A stretch of 64,000 nt of DNA from Tetmemena sp. SeJ-2015 (Eukaryota > Ciliophora > Spirotrichea > Sporadotrichida > Oxytrichidae): the NCBI GenBank assembly GCA_027382625.1, contig JAJKFJ010022552.1, positions 39,636-103,635 of the forward strand, written 5' to 3'. The translations under genes and the position numbers were made by a program. The notes under the pieces are model-generated. The model saw nothing but the letters and a program-made list of their open reading frames with translations. It made no database searches and was not told the DNA's origin. Each line of letters starts with the position of its first letter. Within the stretch, counting starts at the first letter, position 1. Shown piece by piece: positions 54,618 through 64,000 of this stretch.

Positions 54618-54815
54618 GAGGTGAGCAAGCGTCTATCACTATACAAACTTAGGGACGACGATATGCACATAGATGCGGGAGCAGGTTCGAAGATGAGGAA
54701 GCTAGGTCCATCTGGCCCAACAGAAGAGAGAAAGGAACCAGAATCTCTTTTTCAAAGCATAAAAACTCAAAACTTTGCCGCTGTAAATTTTGCAGCAGTG
54801 GTCAGTCAAGAGTGA
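54618..54815 (+). CDS. Short ORF, possible single coding segment
   Basis: A 65-codon frame with no clear ATG at its start, ending at TGA 54813-54815. It contains KLRDDDMHIDAGAGSKMRKL and a small alanine-rich end. No family recognised; could be chance. Confidence 0.25.
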   Translation, partial: EVSKRLSLYKLRDDDMHIDAGAGSKMRKLGPSGPTEERKEPESLFQSIKTQNFAAVNFAAVVSQE

Positions 54816-55104
54816 TAAGCAACCAATGTATACTTAAATATCATATTTGTGAATAAAATTTGCTTGGTACATCATAACTCACTTCTGGGGAGTGCTATGA
54901 AAATAGAAAAACTCATTTAAATTTTTGATAAGTTATTAAACTAGCTGCAGACCAGAAGGGGAAATCTGCAATTTCAACTACTTAATATCTGCACCTTATC
55001 ATTTATTTTTTTGAGGGATCGATTTTATTTATAATAAAGAATTTAATTAAGCACAATTTATTCTCACTATCTTTATTTTTGGGTTTTTGATTGCTGCTGG
55101 GTTT

Positions 55105-56055
55105 ATCTTAAGGTGCAATTACTTACGCAGCTCGGCCAGGAATAATCTACTTCGTAATTTTCTTCATCTATGGAATTTCCTTAGACCTGTATTTCTATTC
55201 GTTGTCAAAAAGGTATCACTTCGAAAAGCTTTGCAGGCTCTCAAATCCTCAAATAAATATATTTGATTAAATGGATATGACAAGAGATGGATCCTTGAAC
55301 AATAGCTATTAACCTTCATTACGCCACAACCAAGTCCACCACTAGTTTAAAAATATTGTTTTTAATTAGTTTAAATTGTATCTTCATAAAAATATTTTGA
55401 TTTCATTTTCTTTTTATAATGAAAATTGAATTAGCAATATTTTTTTTTGATTTATTTTTAATATGCTGATAGTTTATTTTTTCTATTTAATTTTAATTTA
55501 TCATAAAATAATTTATCATTTTAGACATAAGCAAATATAGAGAAAAAAACTTATTCTATAAAACTTAGGCTCTTTTGGCCAGAATGAGAAACTTTTTGGC
55601 ACCTTAAAAATTAATGAAATTTTCCATTTGATATTTTTCCCTTTAAAATTGATAATATATGTGTTAAATATTAATAGCAATCAGCAAGTATGGGTGTCAT
55701 CTTGCCCTAAAACTAGCCGTTCTAGTAGTATACTCGGGAAGATTAAACCGGCAATCCTCATCTCTAGCAGCCTCGCCAGGCCAACTACCATTCCATGTTT
55801 CATCCTCAAGAGGCTCAAATCCAGCCGACTTAATTCCAACAGCCTCAGCCCTAGGGTCCTCAATTCAAGTTACCCCAAAACCAACAATCTCAACCACAAA
55901 ATCTTCAATTTTTACGCCTTTATTCATAGGATATGAAGAACATTGCTAAAGAATAGCAAGCAATATTCATCTTAGACACTTCTTAAATAGGACTCATTAA
56001 AATTTATATTCATGCTTACAAGAGTTACTACTCAACTAAGCAATTAGACACTTGA
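55105..56055 (+). CDS. Membrane segment followed by Pro/Gln-rich tail
   Basis: ITYAARPGIIYFVIFFIYGI forms a membrane helix, followed by LSKRYHFEKLCRLSNPQ and a polar stretch (55105-55350). From about 55689 an open frame reads MGVILPQNQPFQQYTRE and then a Pro/Gln-rich tract, rich in TAG/TAA Gln codons, ending at TGA 56053-56055. The two parts are separated by AT-rich sequence that may be an IES. Together with 53.5-54.5 kb they could form one membrane protein gene; this is inference. Confidence 0.4.
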
Positions 56056-56316
56056 CCAAATTTCGGAGACTTAAATTTGAATTATCTCAATCAACTATTA
56101 GAATAATGCTTATAATAAAACGTCTTATTTAAATTTTATACTATTTGCTACTATTAATTATTTACGAAAATTTTTTGTTTCATCTCATCATAGAAAGTAC
56201 ATATAAAACTAAATAGGATAGCATATATACGAATAACTCTTAATAATCAGTCTGAATGAATTATCATTTACAATATTAGATTTAAATGCTTTTAAACTTC
56301 TCTTTATAAGCACAAA

Positions 56317-56443
56317 AATTAAAGTGAAAAATAAAATTCATGAACGAGGAACAACTATCATGCAACTAAATAGTCATTATTATTGGTTTAGTTTTAATAG
56401 GCAACTTCTTTTCCATTCTCTAACTCTTTGCATTAGAGATTTC
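56317..56443. repeat. Dispersed repeat R2, copy B left part
   Basis: Matches the left part of copy A and ends in GAGATTTC (56436-56443), where the inverted-repeat element begins. The remainder of the copy resumes at 59528. Confidence 0.8.
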
Positions 56444-56639
56444 GGGCCCTGAGTCCCCCACCGCACATACTTTAAAAATTTTGTGGTGTTGCATTAGCTT
56501 GCACCGCCATGTTTCAAATGAGCTTCAAAGCTTAAGCTGCCTTAAATATTCTGGCCCAAAATTAATAATAAGCAAAATACACTTTAAATGGAAAGCTTAT
56601 ATTTAAGACTTGTGAGCGGTACCAAATTCGCTTGGTAGA

Positions 56640-57000
56640 GGAGTCATAGCATTTATTTCAATATTCTTAGCTTTGGTTTAATCCTAAGGAGGTATATATT
56701 ATAGTAATTCGGCTTAGAATAGTGAAATGTACTTTATTGAAGGATAAACAGGTTTTTGTGTAAGTTAAGAAGGAGTATGAGAAGACAATAATAAAAAATC
56801 CAAAAGATAGTACTACTTAACCACTAGGTGTAATAATTTTTTTAAAATATGTGCGACGGTAATTTTTTTAATGCTATTTTGTTGTCTCTTTGATAGTATT
56901 TTGTGCTCGACCACTTGTATTATTCCGATGTTACCTGGCATCTAAGAGTTTCAGGATATATACTACGAGGACTACGGAGCTTAATGAGGTTGCCATAGAA
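56640..57000 (+). CDS. Possible membrane/Cys-rich coding pieces inside the element
   Basis: LGRGVIAFISIFLALVQ (about 56631-56682) looks like a signal or membrane segment. A possible GT-AG intron (gtaagtta...cactag, about 56760-56830) precedes CNNFFKICATVIFLMLFCCL and FDSILCSTTCIIPM, ending near QEFQDIYYEDYGA. Boundaries and start are unclear. It may be captured gene sequence or chance. Confidence 0.25.
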
Positions 57001-57351
57001 GGGCGCTTGAGTTTTTTAGTCCCCACTGTATACCACGGCCTTGCGAGTCGCAGCTACTAGTGACATATTTGTTTTCACTAGGAGAGGTTTTAAAGTTCCA
57101 GATCCTTTCGGGGTCTCATTAAATCCGTTTAAATTCAAAAATTAATAAAAAGCCAAAAGTCAATCTGTATAGGAGAATTGATATATAAATTTGTGGTGTT
57201 AATCTTCTTGATAGAAATTATTTTTTGCAATTAATTTATGTTACCTTTTTAATAATTCAAATTATTTATATGCTAATAATTATGATAGTGATAACTCTAC
57301 TCATGTTTATTTAAACCCATTATTTAAGCGTTTACATTAAAATATGGTGAG

Positions 57352-57742
57352 ATTAAATTAAGAATGGGTGATTGATTAAAATAATAAATGAAGAGATGCA
57401 ATTTTGGAGTTGAATCATAAATTCAATTCCTATTGGGTAGCTTGTTCGATAGTTTCATCGAAATTAATATAGTTTCTTCTTTCGTCATTAAATACCAAAC
57501 ATTGCAGAGAGATCTGATTAACTCAAACCTTCATATCACGATTCGCCTTTTGCAACAACTTGCGTCATTTATAACTCTGCATTGAACACTCTCCAAAAAT
57601 AAAAGGGATAAAAGTTCTTGGAATTTTATGCGAATCGAATGGCATAATAATTTATTCAAATTGGAAATACTTAACAGTTAGAATTTATTCCATTATAATT
57701 TAAATAATCTTATTTCATTCTCTTTTTATTAAATTCTCAGTT
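57352..57742. repeat. Dispersed repeat R1, copy 2
   Basis: Same orientation and layout as 42582-42975. It lies inside the inverted-repeat element, so one element sits within another or shares its internal sequence. Confidence 0.8.
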
Positions 57743-58581
57743 ATACCATTTTTAATAAGATAAAAAACATATCATAAATTTAGATTTTATTAGTACTTAA
57801 TTAATTAAAAAAAAGCAAGGTAATGTAGAATAACTTTCGAGAATTAAATAGCAACATCATAGAGAAATAAATTCACTCGTGCTTACTACGTTCCAAAAAA
57901 TAACTCGATATTTGTGAGTATAATTCTTAAGACTTATTCTAAAAAAAAGCCTAGCTAACTCACTAAGCTCCTTGCACTGATATAAATGCAAAAACTTTTG
58001 CTAGTGTTGATTAGATTTGCAGCTATTATTAAGTAGGTCTTCCATTTAGAGATTGATTTGAGGATACAATTGACTTGAATTTTTGTCAGGAAAATAAAAA
58101 AAAAAGGAGAAAAAATAAAAGAATGATAGAAACTATGATGTCCATATTTGAGAGAGAGAGAGGGTTGATGCAGAATTGCATATAGTTTAATCAAAATTTA
58201 AATCACTATAAATCCTAACGTCTATTATTCCTCCGGAAGTTTTGCTTACTAATGCTTTAAGTTACTTTATTTAGTTTTATCTCTCTAAAATAAAGAGATT
58301 AGTTCTTCATTATTTTTGTATACTAAAAACATCAATCAATAAGTTTTTGAGTCATCAACTGATAAAAAAACATATTGTGAGGGATTGGATACTACAGTAT
58401 TTTATTATAAATTCAAATGCTAGAGCGTAGAGTCATATACGTCCTTATTAATAAAAGATTTATACCTAAAGATATGATGAATATGTACCAAATAATAATC
58501 CCTTGTTTTACCCTCTGCGTTTGATTATAGATTTTATATCTTATGATTGCTCTTTGTAGTCTCTAAAAATAAAGGGAATTA

Positions 58582-58863
58582 AAGGGCTCCCAGCATATAT
58601 AAGATATACAAAGACGCAACAGCCAAGGCCTTTGCGTCTTTGTCTACCAGCCGAATAGGGAACTAATCATGTGGCACCTCCGCTACCTCACACTCTGCGC
58701 AGAAGCCCCCATCCAGCTTATGCCTATCTTCAAAAAAAAACCTAAAAGGTTAAAAAATAAAATAGAGTAGCGTCGATCCTAGAGCCTGACTCTCTCCAGC
58801 TGCATGACTGAGTGTCTGCCCATAGATTATGTCCATCCATGCCTATAAGGGTCAGGAGGATGA
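58582..58863 (+). CDS. GC-richer ORF inside the inverted-repeat element
   Basis: Open to TGA at 58861-58863 with ATG at 58669: MWHLRYLTLCAEAPIQLMPI, a Lys-rich linker and a Cys-containing end. The patch (58.58-59.05 kb) is clearly GC-richer than its surroundings. No family recognised; it may be the fragment of a once longer element gene. Confidence 0.3.
58608..58643. repeat. 12-bp perfect stem-loop
   Basis: ACAAAGACGCAA pairs with TTGCGTCTTTGT around a 12-nt loop. It is inside the inverted-repeat element at the start of its GC-richer patch. Confidence 0.8.
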
Positions 58864-59589
58864 ACGGGAGACTACTCACCTTTCATTAACTCTCAAATGA
58901 GCTACAGCGACCAGATTCTCCCCAGGGCTTAGGCTTCCTTAAAATCTTGCCTCATTTAAGCACTCACTTTCTAGCCAACTAAGTATCAAATCAGAGAGCC
59001 TTGAAGGAATGGGCGGCCGGTGCCTAGTGCGAGTCGGATGCGTACTTAAATTAAACTTCTAATAAAAAAACTTGCTTTACAAATAATGTTAAGGAAAATC
59101 TTTGATGAACTCCTCAATTAATATATAATAAACTTGAAGATAATTTAAATAGCAAATCTTCAGAGTTTTCTGCACAATAAGCCCTACAACTAATCTTCTC
59201 ATTCGATTAATATAATTTATCATCTCTAAGTGATAAATTCAACTTGGCACGGGTTTAAATATAAGTCACCTACTCTTCCCAAATCAAACCCAAGCCGAAT
59301 TTGGGTACCGCGTTACAAGTTTAAGATATAAGCTTTCCATCATAGTGGGATTTTGCTTAAATTTTTAATTTTGGGCCAAATATTTAAGGCAGCTTAAAGC
59401 TTTGAAGCTCATTTGGAAAACATGGCGGTGCAAGCTAATGCAACACCCCAAAATTTTTAAAGGGATGTGCGGTCCCGGGTTCTCGTGCGGTGCTGGTACC
59501 GCACGTGCGGTGGGGGACTCAGGGCCCGAGATTTCTGATTAAAGTCCTAAAATTAGAGATTAAAGAGTTAAATATCTTACAGTTTTCTC

Positions 59590-62500
59590 TGGAAGAGTTG
59601 ATGATTTTGATTTGAAAACCGAAACTATTCCGTAACTGTTAAATTCCCTTTTGTTATCCTAACCTATAGTAATATTTGAAAGAAGTTTCTCCGCATCCTC
59701 GCTAGCGAATTCACACTCAATCCTTCTGATAAGTAATGATTTAAATTAATAAGTCTGCCTACACCTCGATAAATGAGAATGCCTTCGAGACTTTGCTAAA
59801 TCGTCTGAAGTTCATTCTATAATTTCTCGAATCTTAGTTTCTCCAATTATTGAGAGGAGGTTTAATTTTACTGATTAGGTTCATGGAGCTCTGATTAAAT
59901 AATTTGTTGTAAGAGCTGCTCTTTAAGATCCTTCTCATCTAAAATTTAGGCAGCAAAGGATTCAAATTTTTCTCCCTTGAACACACTGGAGAATCTGCTC
60001 TTGAGCTCTGCATAGGGATTTCTCATATCAACTTCTTTGCCATTTAAGAAAATCTTGACGCATTCGTGTGGCTCAAAGTACAGATATCTAAGGTACTTTC
60101 TCAAAGAGTACTCCAAAGGAAAAACTTCAGGCTAATCTTTCTTCACAAGCTGACCTATTGTAGGGAAGCAATCCAAATTTAGTCTTATATCATCATTAAA
60201 ATGGGTTAATTCAGAGTACACTTCCGTTTTTGAGAAAGTTACCTTGGTCAGGTCTGTCAAAAATATGTGGGTTCCGCATTCACCCATAATGTTAAGGGCA
60301 TATTACAAGATGGAATCAGCATCTTAAAAAATTTGTCTCACATAAACTGACAACTTATTCAAAAAATGCTCAGGCTATGGGGTTAGCTTTAATATTATGT
60401 TAAATTTCATGAAAGCTCCTTGTAAATTCTCTTATTCTTAATTTCATAAGCTACTATTGGAGCAATAAAATACTGAGAAGACGCTTCCTCCATGAATCTT
60501 TAGGACAGTAATGAGATTGAGAGATATTAACTTGAGCTCCCGAAAGAAACTACTGGCTTCGTCTTGGTAATTATCAAGCAATTATTAGCTAATCGAAGTG
60601 CACACAACTTTAGATTTATCCCATGTTCTGAAAAGTTATAGTCGCCTTTAATCTTAAGGATATAGTTAGATCCAAATGAAGTAAGAGCGTCCATCAGCTA
60701 CTTGGGATGAATTCCTGGACCATTATCCTTTACCTCTAAATAATATGAGGACTCTCCTGATGATCGCTGTGTCAAAACCTTTTTCATATCTATCTCAATT
60801 GAAATGTTCTCCATTTTCTAAGCTGAATTATAATGGACGCCAATAAAAATATTAAGCCTGATCCTATCATCCCTTGAGGATTATAAGGAGCTTTTTTACT
60901 ATCTTGTGTCTATTTTTGCAATTCGAAAGCTTAGATAGAGTTATCTATGAATCCTGCAAAGCATTACAAAGGCCAGTCTATTCTATTTATCATGCTTCTC
61001 AAAAAGCTTAGCTTTGTTCTTTAGTGATGTTTGATACTAAAGTCATTACCCTTTAAAATAAGCTGAACTTGCTGCTACTCTAATTCTTCACTATTAACTC
61101 TGCTAGTTTAAGTATCGTGAGTAAATTTAAAGTTAGAGGATAAATGAGTCTAAACTTAGCAGTCTACCTTTGGATTTTAGTTTGGTGCAGCAAAGCCAGC
61201 ATTTGGACTTTAACTGGCATATATTTAACTTCCATTCAAGAAGAATTGGTTCGTTTGGTTTTAAGTGAAGTTGATTATTTGGTTAAGAATCTAGCCTGAC
61301 ATCTCTTTTCTATCTTCCGGTTCTGTGATTTTGAGGGTTCTGGCAATTTTAATTTTATCTTTTGATCCTTGAATTTAAGGCTGCTTCTCATATACACTTA
61401 TCTCTGGCAGTTGAGACTACTAGACTTTGGAATCTTATTGATTTTCGAAGCACTTCTAAATTTAAGCTAACTCGCCATCTAGGGAAAGCACGAACAAGTC
61501 ATTGGAGATTGGCTGCTTATCTTCGGTCAAGCCTCCAAATAGGACAACAAATTGATCGTATTGAACGGCAGAGTGAGCCATTCTTGGCTCAAAGATTTTC
61601 TTAATCTTTTTACCTGCGAGAGGACCTTGGATTTTCAAAGGTGCTTTGATTTCAAACCATTAGTTTAGGATGGTGTCATAAGCCCAAACATCACTTAGGA
61701 AGGTGTTGCTTACCTAGGAACTAATGGGATTCATATCTCTCTAGCTAACGTCAACAACATCCTCAATAAAATTAACTTGATATATGGAACATTGCAACTT
61801 TATATACTCAATAAAAATGCTTTTACTTATCCTCAGAATAGTTCTATTCTTACTCTAAGTCGATAACTATCTCCCCGTTCGCTCTAGGAGCCTTTACTTA
61901 ACTCATTGATGGCACTTAATCGCTGTCAGTCTCGCCTCCGACTATGATGAGATATCTGTTCTTGTAAACTGTGCATGTGTGTGAGGCTCTTGCCACAGGA
62001 CCAGTTTAGTAGGGTTGGTGAGTTTTCCTAAGTTTTGAATTTGATAAAAGTCTCCACGAAGCTAAGAATTCTGTGTCTCCATTTTAATTGATTTACTCAA
62101 TAATTTCCATAGAGTAGAGATCATCAAAAATTTTCTCGTCGTCACCCTGCCCTCCAAAAATATAGACCTTGTTGTTTATCATAGCACTGGAGTGGCTATC
62201 TCTGCTGGGAGGCACTTCTCCTACTTAAATGCACTTATACCATTTCAGTTTAGTTGTAAGGTTAGAGCCATTGTTCTTTAAATAAGAAGTACAAATTAAA
62301 TACGTATTGTTCGTCCACACAGGATTAGCTTAAGCTTAACCTTGGAAAGATCCATTTTAATTAGTGAATAAGTTGTGTGAGGAGCTATGTGGTGCTACGT
62401 TTGTGGAGTTGGTGTCAAAGCTGCTTAAGTTGTTAAAGTCAAAGTTTAGCTGCATTGGTGTTATAGACCTGCTATCTATGCTTTAAGAAACTGCATTTGT

Positions 62501-63307
62501 AGTCTACGGCTCAGAATTCAAATGAAAAATATTTCTTTGAATAACAAGAAAGATTAGTTTAGGACAGCCCTATGAGAATATAGGTGTCATTGAAGGACTC
62601 CTCGTTTTAATTTATTCCTCCATGGACCAAGATTCTGTCCTTACCAATGACCCGAGCAGTATGGCCTTCTCTAGGGGGAGGTATCTGCCCAATTGGCTCA
62701 AGCTTTGTCCATTTTTAAGTTCTAAGGTCGAACCTGTTCAGGTCGTTGAAATTAGAAGTACCTCCGTTTCCGCCGAACAAAATCAAGGAGTCACCTACCT
62801 ATTTAATAAGGAATTTAGGAGCTACAAGCTTATCATAACAACGGGTTTCATATTCATAGGTGAGATAAGAAAGTACTGATTTTAACCTAAGAACTTACAT
62901 GAACACAGGTATGTGAGTCTCTTGCCTTGGGACCTTCTGACTTAAGTTTGTCCCAGTTGAAGAGGATAGAATCCTCAGTGTTGAACTTGAAAGCGCATTC
63001 GTAAAGATTAGCAAAGTTTCCTCCCTTGTTAGTTTACGAAGCCGAACCTCCAAAGATGTACATCTTATTCTTAATAAGAGTCGCACTATGACCGTATCTT
63101 TTCTATGGAGGTTGATTGAAAGACTTCATACTTGACTGATTTTGAAGTCCTAGTGTCGAGGCAGATCTATAGAAGTTACTCAAGTTGTACTTACTTGTTC
63201 AATGAAAAATAATTTGTAGAAATCTGAATAGTAGAATTGAGGGTTGAGGAAGCTGAGTTCGAAGCAAATAAAGTATTCGGAGTCGAGGATTCTTTCTAAT
63301 AGTTCAT
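59590..63307 (-). CDS. Kelch-repeat/MORC-type GHKL ATPase fusion
   Basis: ATG 63307 (MNYQKESSTPNTLFASN). Introns: 63167-63194 (28 bp) and about 62800-62898. Kelch units: RYGHSATLIKNKMYIFGG, GDSLILFGGNGG, GHTARVIGKDRILVHGG, NNKVYIFGGQGDDE, NRYLIIVGGETDSD and QYDQFVVLFGGLTED. The same frame then continues into FAGFIDNSIQAF (N-box), VKDNGPGIHPKQLMDA (DNGPG), FGSNYILKIKG and the S5-domain signature YSLRKYLRYLYFEPH with IFLNGKEVDMRNPY. MORC ATPases compact chromatin and silence genes or mobile elements; kelch propellers bind partners. One-base slips occur near 60870, 60980 and 61830, and an unsolved junction near 62510-62560. The 3' end runs toward the inverted-repeat element and is not defined. 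Confidence 0.85.
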
Positions 63308-63362
63308 TCATTTGTTAATTGAGGGGTTAATCATTTCTATAATTTAATTAATCGCGCACGCA

Positions 63363-64000
63363 ATGCACAATACTGAAATGGACTCCACGCATGACAGCGG
63401 AATACGCAAGAGGAAGCTGGCCGAGTTCCTCCAAGATCGTGATCACTTCCACTACATCTCGGGGCCTGCCCGTCACATCCCTGACCAAGACCTCATACCC
63501 TTCCTGGAGAGAATGTGCAGCCCGAGTCCCGTTGCCAGGTTAAGGAGCGGCAGGCAGCGGAAGCTAAGAATCAGAGCCACGCACACCACCGATCAGCAGT
63601 TACTTGCCATCTTGCTACGCTATGGCACGCTCAGCAACGACCATACGATCCTCCTGAGCTACACCCAAGTAGCCAGAATCACAGGCATCAAGGCCCAGCA
63701 CTATTGCTATGATCGTCCAGAGGTGGCGCCGCAACGACTTCATCTACGAATCGCGCAAATCCAATCGCGGGGCTGAGAGGAAGATCCCCCGAGACATTGA
63801 GGCACGCATCACCACTGCAAAGCACCTCCATGAGACGGCCCACATGAGCCTTGTCTAGCGCGTAGACTTCTATCAAGAGCGCTTCGGGGCGCCCAGGGTC
63901 TGCCCGGCGACGCTGGCCAAGCTCTTCCATCGCAACGAGGTGTTCTACAGGTCTGGCAGCTACTCGTACATTCGCAAGGGCGAGCGGCAGCGGGAGCTTC
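63363..64000 (+). CDS. Second Tc1/mariner-like transposase, N-terminal part, cut by window edge
   Basis: From ATG 63363 (MHNTEMDSTHDSGIRKRKLA) a GC-rich frame has a helix-turn-helix-like segment (LSYTQVARITGIKAQ). A 1-bp slip near 63690-63715 moves it to VQRWRRNDFIYESRKS, then RGAERKIPRDIEARITTAKH and SLVQRVDFYQERFGAPRV. This 'HTH, basic linker, second HTH' order is usual before the catalytic domain of Tc1/mariner transposases, but the DDE part lies beyond the window. It is distinct from the 4-5 kb transposase. Possibly inactive because of the slip. Confidence 0.6.

Larger units (their letters stand above)
56444..59527. mobile_element. 3084-bp element with ~200-bp terminal inverted repeats and 8-bp target duplication
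   Basis: Both ends read GGGCCCTGAGTCCCCCACCG inward. The left arm (56444 to about 56641) and right arm (about 59288-59527) align throughout as reverse complements; the right arm has an extra 40-bp palindromic insert (GTGCGGTACC...). GAGATTTC flanks both ends (56436-56443, 59528-59535) and is present once in the empty relative at 53030-53037. No transposase was found inside, so it is probably non-autonomous. An 8-bp duplication is typical of hAT elements, and long arms occur in MULEs and Foldbacks; the class is not settled. Confidence 0.9.

Noticed and set aside
57955..58194. Membrane-like reverse ORF inside the inverted-repeat element
   Set aside because: Phe/Ile-rich translation of AT-rich DNA with no conserved motif; typical chance frame.
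58608..58643. Stem-loop as an intrinsic terminator
   Set aside because: Rho-independent terminators are bacterial; the context is eukaryotic germline DNA within a mobile element.
59440..59460. CCCCAAAA-like spots as germline telomeric sequence
   Set aside because: Only single units occur (for example near 59447 and 55870); no tandem run marks a telomere-bearing transposon.
1..64000. Standard genetic code, with the many short frames as separate genes
   Set aside because: Conserved proteins continue unbroken through TAA and TAG at Gln positions, while clear gene ends use TGA.
1..64000. Euplotes-type code (TGA as Cys)
   Set aside because: In that code TAA and TAG are stops; here they are plainly sense codons in every conserved gene.
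1..64000. Macronuclear chromosome with unusual introns
   Set aside because: Real GT-AG introns exist here and look different; the other inserts have direct repeats at their ends, no GT-AG and lengths down to 16 bp.
1..64000. tRNA, rRNA and CRISPR loci
   Set aside because: No cloverleaf-like stretch, rRNA core sequence or regular spacer-repeat array was found by eye.

Overview
The window reads as germline (micronuclear) DNA of a spirotrich ciliate, most like a hypotrich of the Oxytricha/Stylonychia kind. Two things support this. First, long protein-like frames are open only if TAA and TAG are read as glutamine and TGA as stop. Second, many conserved genes are broken by short AT-rich inserts that lack GT-AG ends and are flanked by short direct repeats. 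Deleting one repeat plus the insert restores the expected protein exactly. I found 26 such internal eliminated sequences (IESs) with pointers of 2 to 16 bp (GTA, AAC, TATA, AAAGA, GTTTTG, CTTTCTTA and others), plus two very large ones. No telomeric repeat runs, rRNA, tRNA or CRISPR array were seen. The species cannot be named from this sequence.

Layout. 0.4-2.3 kb: MT-A70 methyltransferase gene (-). 2.4-3.5 kb: poorly resolved coding pieces and a hairpin. 3.9-10.0 kb: a GC-richer block without IESs, holding a DD34E Tc1/mariner-type transposase (-), an accessory coiled-coil ORF (+) and a 1122-codon SecA-like DEAD helicase ORF (-); it may be one mobile element. 11.0-14.4 kb: SNF1/AMPK-like kinase (+). 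14.4-17.0 kb: EF-hand, Gln-rich protein (+). 17.2-22.6 kb: CDKL-like kinase (+), split by 2.3 kb that contains two other genes on the opposite strand (a NOP14-like gene and a coiled-coil gene). 22.7-24.0 kb: homopolymer-ridden, probably corrupted sequence over the 5' half of an ADCK/ABC1 kinase gene (to 24.9). 25.1-27.6 kb: coiled-coil RING protein (-). 28.2-36.3 kb: P4-type ATPase (+), interrupted by about 2.4 kb with a GC-rich ORF of no recognised family and a hairpin/microsatellite repeat. 36.5-39.5 kb: LRRC56-like gene (-). 39.5-49.9 kb: HEATR6-like gene (-), split by exactly 6400 bp that hold a sterol O-acyltransferase gene (-), a dispersed repeat, an orphan coiled-coil segment and a kinesin gene (+). 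50.2-52.3 kb: ULK-like kinase (+). 52.9-59.5 kb: repeat-rich, with small membrane/Gln-rich coding pieces and a 3084-bp element with about 200-bp terminal inverted repeats and an 8-bp target duplication. 59.6-63.3 kb: kelch-repeat plus MORC-type ATPase gene (-). 63.4-64.0 kb: the start of a second transposase, cut by the window edge.

The main biological result is the nesting. Two host genes (CDKL-like, HEATR6-like) have their halves joined by 14- and 15-bp pointers across inserts that carry whole, oppositely or similarly oriented genes. Such nested ('Russian doll') loci are known from Oxytricha germline work. The nested genes themselves carry IESs, so several layers of rearrangement would be needed to make the somatic genes. 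Several genes also show single-base frame slips or isolated in-frame TGA codons; these may be sequence errors, decay or unrecognised junctions, and are marked entry by entry.
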